64,000 nucleotides of DNA from Pseudolysinimonas sp051954455 (GTDB taxonomy: Bacteria > Actinomycetota > Actinomycetes > Actinomycetales > Microbacteriaceae). Shown here piece after piece: positions 33,458 through 40,608 of the stretch. The notes beneath the pieces are model-generated. The model had not been told where the DNA came from. It was given only the letters and a program-made list of their open reading frames with translations, and made no database searches. The position numbers were made by a program, and so were the translations under genes. How positions within the stretch are numbered: position 1 is the stretch's first letter; each line of letters begins with the position of its first letter. Where the stretch lies: positions 62,001 through 126,000 of the forward strand of contig NZ_JBQCHS010000013.1 in the NCBI RefSeq assembly GCF_051954455.1, given 5' to 3'.

Positions 33458-34500
33458 CACGGCACCCGGACGGGCGCGCCGGCCAGGGCGGCGTCGAGGA
33501 GGCGGGTCACGAGCTCCGTCATCCCGATGCCGGCGGCGGCCATCATCCGCGGATACCGGCTGTACGACGTGAAGCCCGGCAGCGTGTTGACCTCGTTCAG
33601 CACGACCTCGCCGTCGGGGCGGAGGAACATGTCGACGCGCGCCAACCCCGAGCAACCGAGCGCCCGGTAGATCGCCGTGGCGGTCGAGCGGATCCGGTCG
33701 CGGACCTCGTGCGGGACCGGCGCCGGGACCGTGACGACGGCGTTCTCGGAGCCCTGCTCCGGCGCCGCCTCCTGGTGGATGCGGAAGAAGCCGTGCTCCA
33801 TCGTGATCATGTCGACCTCGCCGACCAGGAGTTCCGGCCCCGAGCCCATCACGGCGCAGCCGACCTCGGTGCCGACGACGGCGCCCTCGATGAGCACCTT
33901 CCGGTCGTAGCGGCGGGCGTCCGCGACCGCGTCCGGCAGGTCGCCCGGCGCGTCGACGCGGCGGACACCGAACGACGACCCCGAGCGCGCCGGCTTCACG
34001 AACACGGGGTACTCGACCGCGGGCGGGACCGGGTCGTCGTGCACGATCGTGAACGACGGGGTCGGGATCCCGGCGGAGTGCGCGACCACGTACGCGAGGG
34101 CCTTGTCCATGCAGACCGCGGAGCCCGCGATGTCGCAGCCCACGTACGGGATGCCGGAGAGCTCGAGCAGCCCCTGAACGGCGCCGTCCTCGCCGCCTCG
34201 CCCGTGCAGCACCGGGAAGACCGCGTCGATGCGCAGCTCCCGCACGCCATCGGCCTCGGCGACGAGGAGCCCGTGCACGTCGCGATCGGGCGATACGACG
34301 GCGCGGCGGAGGCTCCCGTCCTGCCACCCGGCTGCCGGCCCGTCGCAGAGCATCCAGGCCCCGGATCGGGTGATGCCGATCCAGACCGGCTCCCATCGTG
34401 TCGTGTCGAGCGCGGCGGCGATCTCGCCCGCCGACTTCACCGAGACGTCGTGCTCGTCCGACGCGCCACCGAAGAGGAACGCGACGACGGGGCGGCTCAT
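33457..34500 (-). CDS. vanA: D-alanine--D-lactate ligase, VanA type
   Basis: A 347-residue ATP-grasp ligase. Ligase segments are FLFGGASDEHDVSVKSA, VFPVLHGRGGEDGAVQG, CMDKALAYVVAHSAGI, FVKPARSGSSFGV and LNEVNTLPGFTSYSRYPRM. The omega loop reads HGFFRIHQEAAPEQGSENAV, the arrangement of D-lactate-selective VanA/VanB enzymes and not of housekeeping Ddl ligases. It should join D-Ala to D-lactate made by VanH, giving precursors with low affinity for vancomycin. It is coupled to vanH by a four-base overlap and to vanX. Confidence 0.94.
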   Translation of the reverse strand: MSRPVVAFLFGGASDEHDVSVKSAGEIAAALDTTRWEPVWIGITRSGAWMLCDGPAAGWQDGSLRRAVVSPDRDVHGLLVAEADGVRELRIDAVFPVLHGRGGEDGAVQGLLELSGIPYVGCDIAGSAVCMDKALAYVVAHSAGIPTPSFTIVHDDPVPPAVEYPVFVKPARSGSSFGVRRVDAPGDLPDAVADARRYDRKVLIEGAVVGTEVGCAVMGSGPELLVGEVDMITMEHGFFRIHQEAAPEQGSENAVVTVPAPVPHEVRDRIRSTATAIYRALGCSGLARVDMFLRPDGEVVLNEVNTLPGFTSYSRYPRMMAAAGIGMTELVTRLLDAALAGAPVRVP

Positions 34501-35489
34501 CGGGCCAGCTCGACGGCCATGACGAGAGTCTCCTCGACCGTGTCGCGGAGCGCCCGCTCGGTGAAGTAGGCGGTGTGCGGCGTGACGACGACGTTCGGGA
34601 GCGCGCGCAGCAGCCCGAGGTACGGGTTGCCCTCCCCCGCGTCCTCGCCCTCGATCACATCGAGGGCGGCTCCGCCCAGGTGCCCGGCCTCGAGCGCCCC
34701 GAGCAGGGCGACGGTGTCCACGAGACCTCCTCGAGCCGTGTTGACGAGGATCGCGCCCGGCTTCATCGCCGCGAGCTCCGCGCGGCCGATGAGGTGCCGG
34801 GTCGCGGCGCTGAGCGGGGCATGCAGGGTGACGACGTCGCTCGATCGCAGCAGCTCCGCGAGCCCGACCCGCTCCGCCGCACGGGAGGTCCCGCCCGGAT
34901 CGTGGGCGACGACGCGGCACCCGAAGCCGCGGAGCCGTTCGACCACGGCGGCGCCGATCCGCCCGGCGCCCACGACGCCGACGGTGAGCTCGCGCAGCTC
35001 TGCGTCGCGCCGCCCCCCGAGCCGGAGGTCGCGACGTGTCGTCGCGCGGATCGCGTTCCCTGCGTGGCGGACGGCCATGAGGATCAGCATGACCGTGAAG
35101 TCGGCGACGCCGTCGGGACCGTACCGGGCGTTCGTGACGGCGATGCCGTGCTCCCGTGCGGCGGCCTGGTCGATGTGATCGACGCCGATGCTGCGCGTGG
35201 CCACGTGCCGCACCCCCGCTCGGTGCAAGGCGCCCAGCATCGCAGCCGTCACCTCGGAGGTGTGCTCCACGCTCACGCTCGCGTTCCCCGGCGCCGGGAG
35301 CACCGCGTCGCCGACGAGCGCGAGCGGGGCGCCGACCAGCGCGGGCACGACACCGTGCCGCGGGGCCAGCTCTCGGAAGAGCGCGGCCTCCGCGGGCGCG
35401 CAACCGTAGACGGTGAGGCCGACCGGAGGCCGGTGCGCGAGTCGGGGCGGGAGGGGGAGGGCGGCGGTGGCGGTCATGCCTCCAGTCAA
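34497..35489 (-). CDS. vanH: D-lactate dehydrogenase VanH
   Basis: A 330-residue D-isomer-specific 2-hydroxyacid dehydrogenase. The NAD-binding motif is TVGVVGAGRIGAAVVERL, the catalytic Arg lies in NTARGGLVDT, the Glu in VIEGEDAGEG and the His in TPHTAYFTERAL. RSIGVDHIDQAAAREHGI fits VanH. It reduces pyruvate to D-lactate for the VanA ligase. It is the first structural gene of the van operon, 52 bases after the vanS stop, and that short spacer contains repeated sequence that may be a VanR-type site. Start could also be MTATAALP at 35477. Confidence 0.93.
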   Translation of the reverse strand: MTGGMTATAALPLPPRLAHRPPVGLTVYGCAPAEAALFRELAPRHGVVPALVGAPLALVGDAVLPAPGNASVSVEHTSEVTAAMLGALHRAGVRHVATRSIGVDHIDQAAAREHGIAVTNARYGPDGVADFTVMLILMAVRHAGNAIRATTRRDLRLGGRRDAELRELTVGVVGAGRIGAAVVERLRGFGCRVVAHDPGGTSRAAERVGLAELLRSSDVVTLHAPLSAATRHLIGRAELAAMKPGAILVNTARGGLVDTVALLGALEAGHLGGAALDVIEGEDAGEGNPYLGLLRALPNVVVTPHTAYFTERALRDTVEETLVMAVELAR

Positions 35490-35500
35490 GGAAGCGTCGC

Positions 35501-35536
35501 GTTGCCGACGCGTATGCGATTGCCGATATGCGCGCG
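35501..35536. promoter_or_regulatory. Imperfect 18-bp direct repeats between vanS and vanH
   Basis: TTGCCGA recurs at 18-base spacing (35502-35508 and 35520-35526), in an A/T-richer patch with GCGTATGCGA and GCGCGATACG elements as partial inverted arms. OmpR-family regulators such as VanR commonly bind direct repeats upstream of vanH. The assignment is by position only. Confidence 0.45.
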
Positions 35537-35541
35537 ATACG

Positions 35542-36615
35542 TCAGGCGGCCGCGGGCGCCGAGGGGAGGCGCACCGTCACGCGCAGCCCGCCGCCCTCCC
35601 GGGCCTCCACCGTCAGCACCCCGTCGTGGGCCTGCACGATGCTCTTGACGATCGCGAGCCCGAGACCCACGCCCGCCTGATCGCTGCGGATGCGCGATGT
35701 GCCCCGCTGGAACGGCTCGGTCAGCGTCGTGATCTGCTCCGGGGCGAGGCGCTCGCCCGTGTTCTCCACACCGAGGAGGACGCCGCCGACCGCGCGCGCC
35801 GTCCCCATCCGGACGGATCCGCCCTCCGGCAGGTTGTGCACGATCGCGTTGTGCAGGAGGTTGGTCGCCACCTGCAGCAGGAGCGCGGGAGACCCGAGCG
35901 CGGCCGCCGCGTCGCCGAGCACCTCCACGGCGACGCCGTTGCGCTCCGCGATGGGCAGCAGCGACTCGGCCGCCTGCTCGGCCACGAGCGAGAGATCGAC
36001 CCGCTCGCGGGCGAAGGCCCGTTGCTCGGCCCGGCTCAGCACGAGCAAGGCCTCCGTCAGCTCGATCGCGCGGTCGTTGACCGTCCGCAGCCGCCCGATG
36101 AGCTCGGCGGGGTCGCGGTCGGGGTCGTTCGCAGCGACGTCGAGGAGCGTCTGCGAGATCGCGAGCGGGGTGCGGAGTTCGTGCGAGGCGTTCGCGGCGA
36201 ACCGCGCCTGCTCGGCGAGCTGCGCCTCGATCCGCGCGAGCATCCGATCGAAGCTGTCGGCCAGCTCCCGGAACTCGTCCTGGCGCCCCTCGAGTTCGAT
36301 GCGGTGGGAGAGGGAGCCGGCCGCCGCCCGCCGGGTCGCGACCGTGATCCGCGCGAGGGGCGCGAGCATGACCCCGGAGAGGACCCAGCCGCCGACGATC
36401 CCCAGCGCCAGCAGGAACACCATCGCCCAGGAGGCGGCGGGCAGATAGGCCCGGATGAGGTCGTAGCGCCCCGGGCCGTCGAACGACGACGTCGGCACGT
36501 ACCGCAGGAGGAACACGTACGTGACCGCGAGGAGGAGCCCGCCCGCGATGACGAGGAACCCGGCGTAGCTGAGCGTGAGGCGCAGCCGGACGCTCAGCCC
36601 CGGGCGCCTAGGCAC
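35542..36615 (-). CDS. vanS: Sensor histidine kinase VanS-like
   Basis: A 357-residue kinase with two transmembrane helices (about residues 15-35 and 65-85) enclosing a very short extracytoplasmic loop, then HAMP, phosphoacceptor motif NASHELRTPLAIS, N-box LLHNAIVHNL and GVGLGLAIV. The short sensor loop resembles VanS proteins of actinomycetes. It should phosphorylate VanR in response to glycopeptide or wall damage. The gene overlaps the end of the vanR frame by 8 bases and precedes vanH. The kinase is intact although its partner's frame is interrupted. Confidence 0.9.
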   Translation of the reverse strand: MPRRPGLSVRLRLTLSYAGFLVIAGGLLLAVTYVFLLRYVPTSSFDGPGRYDLIRAYLPAASWAMVFLLALGIVGGWVLSGVMLAPLARITVATRRAAAGSLSHRIELEGRQDEFRELADSFDRMLARIEAQLAEQARFAANASHELRTPLAISQTLLDVAANDPDRDPAELIGRLRTVNDRAIELTEALLVLSRAEQRAFARERVDLSLVAEQAAESLLPIAERNGVAVEVLGDAAAALGSPALLLQVATNLLHNAIVHNLPEGGSVRMGTARAVGGVLLGVENTGERLAPEQITTLTEPFQRGTSRIRSDQAGVGLGLAIVKSIVQAHDGVLTVEAREGGGLRVTVRLPSAPAAA

Positions 36616-37297
36616 GGGCGGCCCCGTCGGCCGGGCCGCCGTCTGTGATGCGGTAGCCGACGCCCGGGACCGTGGCGATCACCCACGGCTCGCCGAGCCG
36701 CTTGCGCAGGGCCGACACCGTGATCCGCACGGCGTTGGTGAACGGGTCCGCGTTCTCGTCCCAGGCCCGCTCGAGCAGCTCCTCGGCGGAGACGACCCCG
36801 CCCTCCGCCGAGACCAGCACCTCGAGCACCGCGAACTGCTAGCGAGTGAGCGCGACATAGCGGCCGTCGCGGACGACCTCGCGACGGAACGGGTCGAGCC
36901 GCAGCCCGGCGATCTCCCGGACCGGCGGTCGGCGGTGGGCGCGCCGACGATCGAGCGCCCGCAGCCGGAGGGTCAGCTCGCGGAGCTCGAAGGGCTTCGT
37001 AAGGTAGTCGTCGGCGCCGAGCTCGAAGCCGGACGCCTTGTCGTCGAGGCGATCGGCGGCGGTGAGCATGAGGATCGGGATCCCGCTGCCCGAGGCGACG
37101 ATGTGCGCGGCGACCTCGTCGCCCGACGGCCCGGGGTTGTCGCGATCGAGGACGGCGATGTCGTAGGCGTTGACCGCGAGCAGCTCGAGCGCGGTGTCGC
37201 CGTCGCCGGCGAGGTCGGCCGCGATCGCCTCGAGACGGAGGCCGTCGCGGATCGCCCCGGCCATGAGCGGCTCATCCTCGACGACCAGTACCCGCAC
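36608..37297 (-). pseudogene. vanR: VanR-like response regulator, frame interrupted by one amber codon
   Basis: In frame, this is a complete OmpR-type regulator of normal length (229 codons plus stop) except for TAG at 36839-36841. The receiver is intact: VLVVEDEPLMAGA, phosphoacceptor Asp in AVLDRDNPGPSGDEV and Lys in YLTKPFELREL. After YVALTR the amber codon stands where the family has Lys (LTRKxFAVLEVL), and the winged helix then continues intact (SAEELLERAWDENADPFTNAV ... RKRLGE ... VPGVGYRI). One base change, AAG to TAG, explains it. Outcomes could be loss of function, a free receiver plus re-initiation at a GTG just downstream, suppression, or a sequencing error. Confidence 0.9.
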
Positions 37298-37344
37298 GGG
37301 GCCATGGTAGGAGCCGCCGCATATCGTCCACGTAAACCGCGGGG

Positions 37345-37473
37345 TCAGTGGGTGAGGATGAACCAGCCGCCGTACCCCGCCGCCGCGAGGGCGGCCAGCG
37401 CGACCACGGCGGTCACGACGATCAGGACCGGCGTGACGCCTCCCCGGTCGCCGGCCGCCGGCCCGCGGGTCAT
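37345..37473 (-). CDS. Very small membrane protein (42 aa)
   Basis: Begins MTRGPAAGDRGGVTPV and continues as one hydrophobic helix (LIVVTAVVALAALAAAGYG) ending GWFILTH. Family not recognised. Its start overlaps the stop of another small membrane gene (ATGA), which supports real translation. It lies 47 bases upstream of the vanR frame on the same strand and could be co-transcribed with vanRS. A longer frame from 37554 exists but its N-terminus is Arg/Gly low-complexity. Confidence 0.5.
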   Translation of the reverse strand: MTRGPAAGDRGGVTPVLIVVTAVVALAALAAAGYGGWFILTH

Positions 37474-37628
37474 CGGACCGGGAGCAGGAGCGTCGCCAGG
37501 ACCGCGCCCGCGGCCGCCACGTAACCGGCGACGACGATCGCGATCACCTGCCACCGCCTGACCGGCGAGGACTCCGCCGGCTGCTCCTGCTCGATCGTGG
37601 GGGTCGCCCGGGTATCGACGACGCTCAT
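37470..37628 (-). CDS. Very small membrane protein (52 aa)
   Basis: Begins MSVVDTRATPTIEQEQPAES and has one helix (WQVIAIVVAGYVAAAGAVLATLLL) ending in PVR. An AGAGG ribosome-binding site lies seven bases before the ATG at 37628. No family recognised. With the coupled 42-residue protein it forms a two-gene unit of single-pass membrane peptides just upstream of vanRS. The 172-base spacer before it contains a perfect palindrome CCGTGATCACGG (37757-37768) and otherwise nothing I recognise. Confidence 0.55.
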   Translation of the reverse strand: MSVVDTRATPTIEQEQPAESSPVRRWQVIAIVVAGYVAAAGAVLATLLLPVR

Positions 37629-37800
37629 GCTGTTGCCTCTTCCTCGGCTTGTCGGCCGCTCCACGACGGTACGGGCGGGGGATGAGGGCCGTCTCATGCG
37701 GCGCCTCGAGCAGGCGCCCCGCGGGACCGTCCGGTGCCTGGACCGGCGTCTCCCACCCGTGATCACGGCACTCTGAGCGCCGGCTGGGAGAAGGGCTCCC

Positions 37801-37959
37801 CTACTCCTCGATGGTCGCGGAACCGTCGCGGATCGTCACCCCGTACCGCGAGGCGATGGGCGCGAGCTCCCGGAGCCCCTGGTCGAGCAGTGCCTGAACC
37901 TGGGCCCGATCGGCCTCGGTCGTGACCTGGAAGGTCGCGATGACGGTGCAGTCGGGCAT
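37801..37959 (-). CDS. Small hypothetical protein (52 aa)
   Basis: A 52-residue protein, MPDCTVIATFQVTTEADRAQ at the start, predicted alpha/beta, with no membrane segment. Family not recognised. It starts two bases after the stop of the upstream YtxH-like gene, so the two form a unit. The TAG stop at 37801 is clear and codon use is typical for the window. Confidence 0.55.
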   Translation of the reverse strand: MPDCTVIATFQVTTEADRAQVQALLDQGLRELAPIASRYGVTIRDGSATIEE

Positions 37960-37961
37960 GA

Positions 37962-38099
37962 TCAGGCCCTCCCCGGCGCGGTGCGAGCCCACAGATCGGA
38001 GGCCCGTGCCTTCAGCCTCTCGTACGCTCCGCGACCCTGACGTGCGCCGACGACGAAGCCGACCGCGAGGCCGGCGAGGAACAGCAGCTTGCCGCTCAT
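37962..38099 (-). CDS. YtxH-like small membrane protein (45 aa)
   Basis: A 45-residue protein: short helix (LLFLAGLAVGFVVGARQG) followed by an amphipathic RGAYERLKARASDLW segment, which resembles the N-terminus of YtxH-domain proteins associated with envelope stress. A GGAAAGGA ribosome-binding region lies upstream of the ATG. Function unknown. It is the first gene of a pair with the 52-residue hypothetical gene. Confidence 0.6.
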   Translation of the reverse strand: MSGKLLFLAGLAVGFVVGARQGRGAYERLKARASDLWARTAPGRA

Positions 38100-38252
38100 G
38101 ATGCGTCCTTTCCCTCTCCTGGAGTTTGCGGTCGACGGTAGGCACGGGCGTCGACGGGCGGCCGTGGCGCCCAGGCGATGACCAGGGCCACCACTCGGGG
38201 CGTTGGCTGAGCGTCGGCGCTCGGTTGCGGAGCCGTCTGGCACCGTCGAGGC

Positions 38253-38570
38253 ATGCAGCGGGTGAGCTACGGCGGCGGCGCCTTCGTCACCACCGACGAG
38301 GTGGCCGAGGCGCTCCTGGAGTACGCCGCGGTGCTCGCCAACGCGGGCCGCGCGGCCACCCTCGACGTCCCGGCCGTCGGAGCGGAGGGGCCGGAGGTGC
38401 TGAAGGTCCTGGTCGGGCCGGCGAGCCAGATCGTCGCGGAGCCGGTCGCGGAGCCGGTCGCGGACCTCGAGGTCCGGCCGTTCCTCGACGAGGTGCGCGA
38501 CGCGATCCGCGACCACCACGCCCGGCCGGCCCTCCCCGACCCGGGCAGCACCCTCGACTGGGACGTCTGA
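38253..38570 (+). CDS. Hypothetical protein with short internal repeat (105 aa)
   Basis: A 105-residue, mostly acidic and helical protein (MQRVSYGGGAFVTTDEVAEA). No family recognised. The DNA near 38437-38464 is a 12-base tandem repeat (GTCGCGGAGCCG), coding VAEPVAEPVA. It ends with LDWDV. Codon use is normal, and the 153-base spacer upstream holds no other gene. It is convergent with hutG, which ends 12 bases away. Confidence 0.6.
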   Translation: MQRVSYGGGAFVTTDEVAEALLEYAAVLANAGRAATLDVPAVGAEGPEVLKVLVGPASQIVAEPVAEPVADLEVRPFLDEVRDAIRDHHARPALPDPGSTLDWDV

Positions 38571-38581
38571 CGCCGCTCGGC

Positions 38582-39454
38582 CTACGGCGTGCCGCCGGAC
38601 CCGGCCGGGCGCGTCGCGAACCCGCGGATGGCCTCGAGCACGCAGAGCGCGACGAGCCGCACGGTCCGGGCGTCGGGGGCGTCCCGCGTCGCATCGACCT
38701 CCGTGAGATCGAGGGAGACGACCCCGAGATGCGCACCGGCGGCGAACGCGGCGTCGCGGAGTTCGAGGGCCGCGATCCCGCCGGGCAGCGAGGCCGGGCA
38801 GCCCGGCGCGACGGCGCGGTCGCACGCATCGACGTCGAGATCCACATGGATCCGGCGGCCGCCGGCACCGACGGCATCGAGGGCGCGCGGCATCGCGATC
38901 GTCATCGGGGAGGCGCGGAGCTCGCGGCGCTCGACCACCGCGATGCCCGCGGCCTCGGCGCGCGCGCGGTAGGCGGCGGAGTTCGCGAGCGGCTCGATGC
39001 CGAGCTGCGCGATGCGCGCTCCCGGGATGCCCGCCTCCATCAGCCGGCGCACGGGCGACCCGTTCGAGACCCCGTCGCGGAGGTCGTGATGCGCGTCGAC
39101 CGTCACGAGGGCGTCGGCGCCCCGGCCGAGCGCGACGGGCACGGTCGCGGCGTTGTCGCCGCCGAGCGCGATGACGAGCCGCGCGTCGAGCGCGGCGATC
39201 ACCGCTGCGGCGACGTCGGACGACGCGTCCGGATCGACGAGGTCGCCCGCGTCGACGACGCGCAGCCCGGTCTCGAGCGAGTACCGGCGGAGGGCCCCGC
39301 GCACCGCGGCGGGTGTCGCGCCGCAGCCGCCGGGCGTGATCGAGGTGCGCCAGGTGGGCACGCCGACGAGGGCGACGTCGGCCCGTTCGCCGGGCTCCGG
39401 CGGCGGCCAGCCGCCCGCCCGCGGCCAGAGCGGATCGTCGTGGAGCTCAGCCAT
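38582..39454 (-). CDS. hutG: Formimidoylglutamase, arginase/agmatinase family
   Basis: A 290-residue ureohydrolase-fold enzyme. Manganese-ligand motifs are present: GGDNAATVPV, VTVDAHHDLRDG and HVDLDVDACDRAVAPG, followed by SLDLTEVDATRD. In the hut context it hydrolyses N-formimidoyl-glutamate to glutamate and formamide, the last step of histidine breakdown. It overlaps hutI by 8 bases and is last in the hutHUIG operon. By sequence alone agmatinase would be possible; the operon decides. Confidence 0.92.
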   Translation of the reverse strand: MAELHDDPLWPRAGGWPPPEPGERADVALVGVPTWRTSITPGGCGATPAAVRGALRRYSLETGLRVVDAGDLVDPDASSDVAAAVIAALDARLVIALGGDNAATVPVALGRGADALVTVDAHHDLRDGVSNGSPVRRLMEAGIPGARIAQLGIEPLANSAAYRARAEAAGIAVVERRELRASPMTIAMPRALDAVGAGGRRIHVDLDVDACDRAVAPGCPASLPGGIAALELRDAAFAAGAHLGVVSLDLTEVDATRDAPDARTVRLVALCVLEAIRGFATRPAGSGGTP

Positions 39455-40607
39455 GGATCCGCACGCCGCCCTTCCAGACCGCCCGCGTGAGCGGCACCCC
39501 CGGGCGGTAGGCGAGGTGCGACGCGGAGGGCGCGGCGAGCAGCTGGAGGTCGGCCGGGCCGCCGACGACGAGCGCTCCGATCCCGTCGGCGTCGGGATCG
39601 CGCCCGAGCGCCCGTGCTCCCCCGCGCGTCGCCGCCCGCAGCGCCTCGTCGACGGTCAGGTGCAGCTGCAGCACCGCGGTCGCGATACAGAACGCCATGG
39701 ACGTCGTGAACGACGAGCCGGGGTTGGCGTTCGTCGCGAGCGCGACGGTCGCGCCCGCGTCGAGCAGCGCCCGCGCCGGCGGGAACGGCTGCCGGGTCGA
39801 GAGGTCGGCGCACGGCAGCAGCGTCACGACGGTGTCGGAGGCGGCGAGCGCGTCCACATCGACCGCCGACAGGTGGTTCGCGTGGTCGACGCTCGTCGCG
39901 CCGAGCTCGACCGCGAGCGCGACCCCGCCCGACTGGCCGAGCTGGTTGCCGTGCACCTTGAGGCGGAGGCCGGCTGCGCGTCCCGCCTCGAGCACGGCCC
40001 GCGCCTGGTCCGGATCGAACGCCCCCGCCTCGCAGAACACGTCGACGAACGCGACGTGCGGCCGGACCGCGGCGAGCATCGGGCCGGTGGCCGACGTCAG
40101 GTAGGCGGCCGGGTCGGCCCCCTCGGGGACGACGTGCGCGCCGAGGAAGGTGACGACGTCGGCGACCTCGGCCGCGATCTCCGCCGACCGTCGCTCGCCC
40201 TCGACGTCGAGGGCGTACCCGGTCTTCGTCTCCAGGAACGTCGTCCCCTGCGCCGCGGCCTCGGCGCGCAGTCGGCGGAGGTTGGCGCGGAGCTCGTCGT
40301 CCGACGCGGCCCTCGTGGCCGCGACGGTGCGATGGATGCCGCCCGCGGCATACGGCCGGCCCGCCATGCGCTCCTCGAACTCCGCCGCCCGGTCGCCGGC
40401 GAAGACGAGGTGGGTGTGGGAGTCGACCCAGCCAGGCAGAACCGCGCCGCCCTCGGCGTCGTAGGCCTCGTCGGCGGCGGGTGCGTCCCGGGCGGAACCG
40501 ATCCACGCGATCCGCCCGCCGTCGATCACGAGGGCGGCGTCGCGGCGCGGCTCGTCGCCGGCGGCGAGCGTTCTCAGCTCGCCGATGTTCGTGACGAGGG
40601 TCGCCAT
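39447..40607 (-). CDS. hutI: Imidazolonepropionase
   Basis: A 386-residue amidohydrolase. It carries the metal motif GWVDSHTHLVFAGDR near residue 58, further metal and substrate segments KVHGNQLGQSGGVALAVELGATSVDHAN, and DLSTRQPFPPARALLDAG and NPGSSFTTSM. It opens the imidazolone ring to N-formimidoyl-glutamate. It begins one base after the hutU stop and overlaps hutG, so expression is coupled in the hut operon. Confidence 0.95.
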   Translation of the reverse strand: MATLVTNIGELRTLAAGDEPRRDAALVIDGGRIAWIGSARDAPAADEAYDAEGGAVLPGWVDSHTHLVFAGDRAAEFEERMAGRPYAAGGIHRTVAATRAASDDELRANLRRLRAEAAAQGTTFLETKTGYALDVEGERRSAEIAAEVADVVTFLGAHVVPEGADPAAYLTSATGPMLAAVRPHVAFVDVFCEAGAFDPDQARAVLEAGRAAGLRLKVHGNQLGQSGGVALAVELGATSVDHANHLSAVDVDALAASDTVVTLLPCADLSTRQPFPPARALLDAGATVALATNANPGSSFTTSMAFCIATAVLQLHLTVDEALRAATRGGARALGRDPDADGIGALVVGGPADLQLLAAPSASHLAYRPGVPLTRAVWKGGVRIHG

Positions 40608-40608
40608 C

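Noticed and set aside
33457..34500. The ligase as a housekeeping D-Ala-D-Ala ligase
   Set aside because: The omega loop and the vanH and vanX neighbours match D-lactate-selective VanA-type enzymes.
37757..37768. Perfect palindrome CCGTGATCACGG as an operator
   Set aside because: Only 12 bases and no symmetry beyond that; chance occurrence is plausible in G/C-rich DNA, so it is mentioned only in a neighbour's entry.
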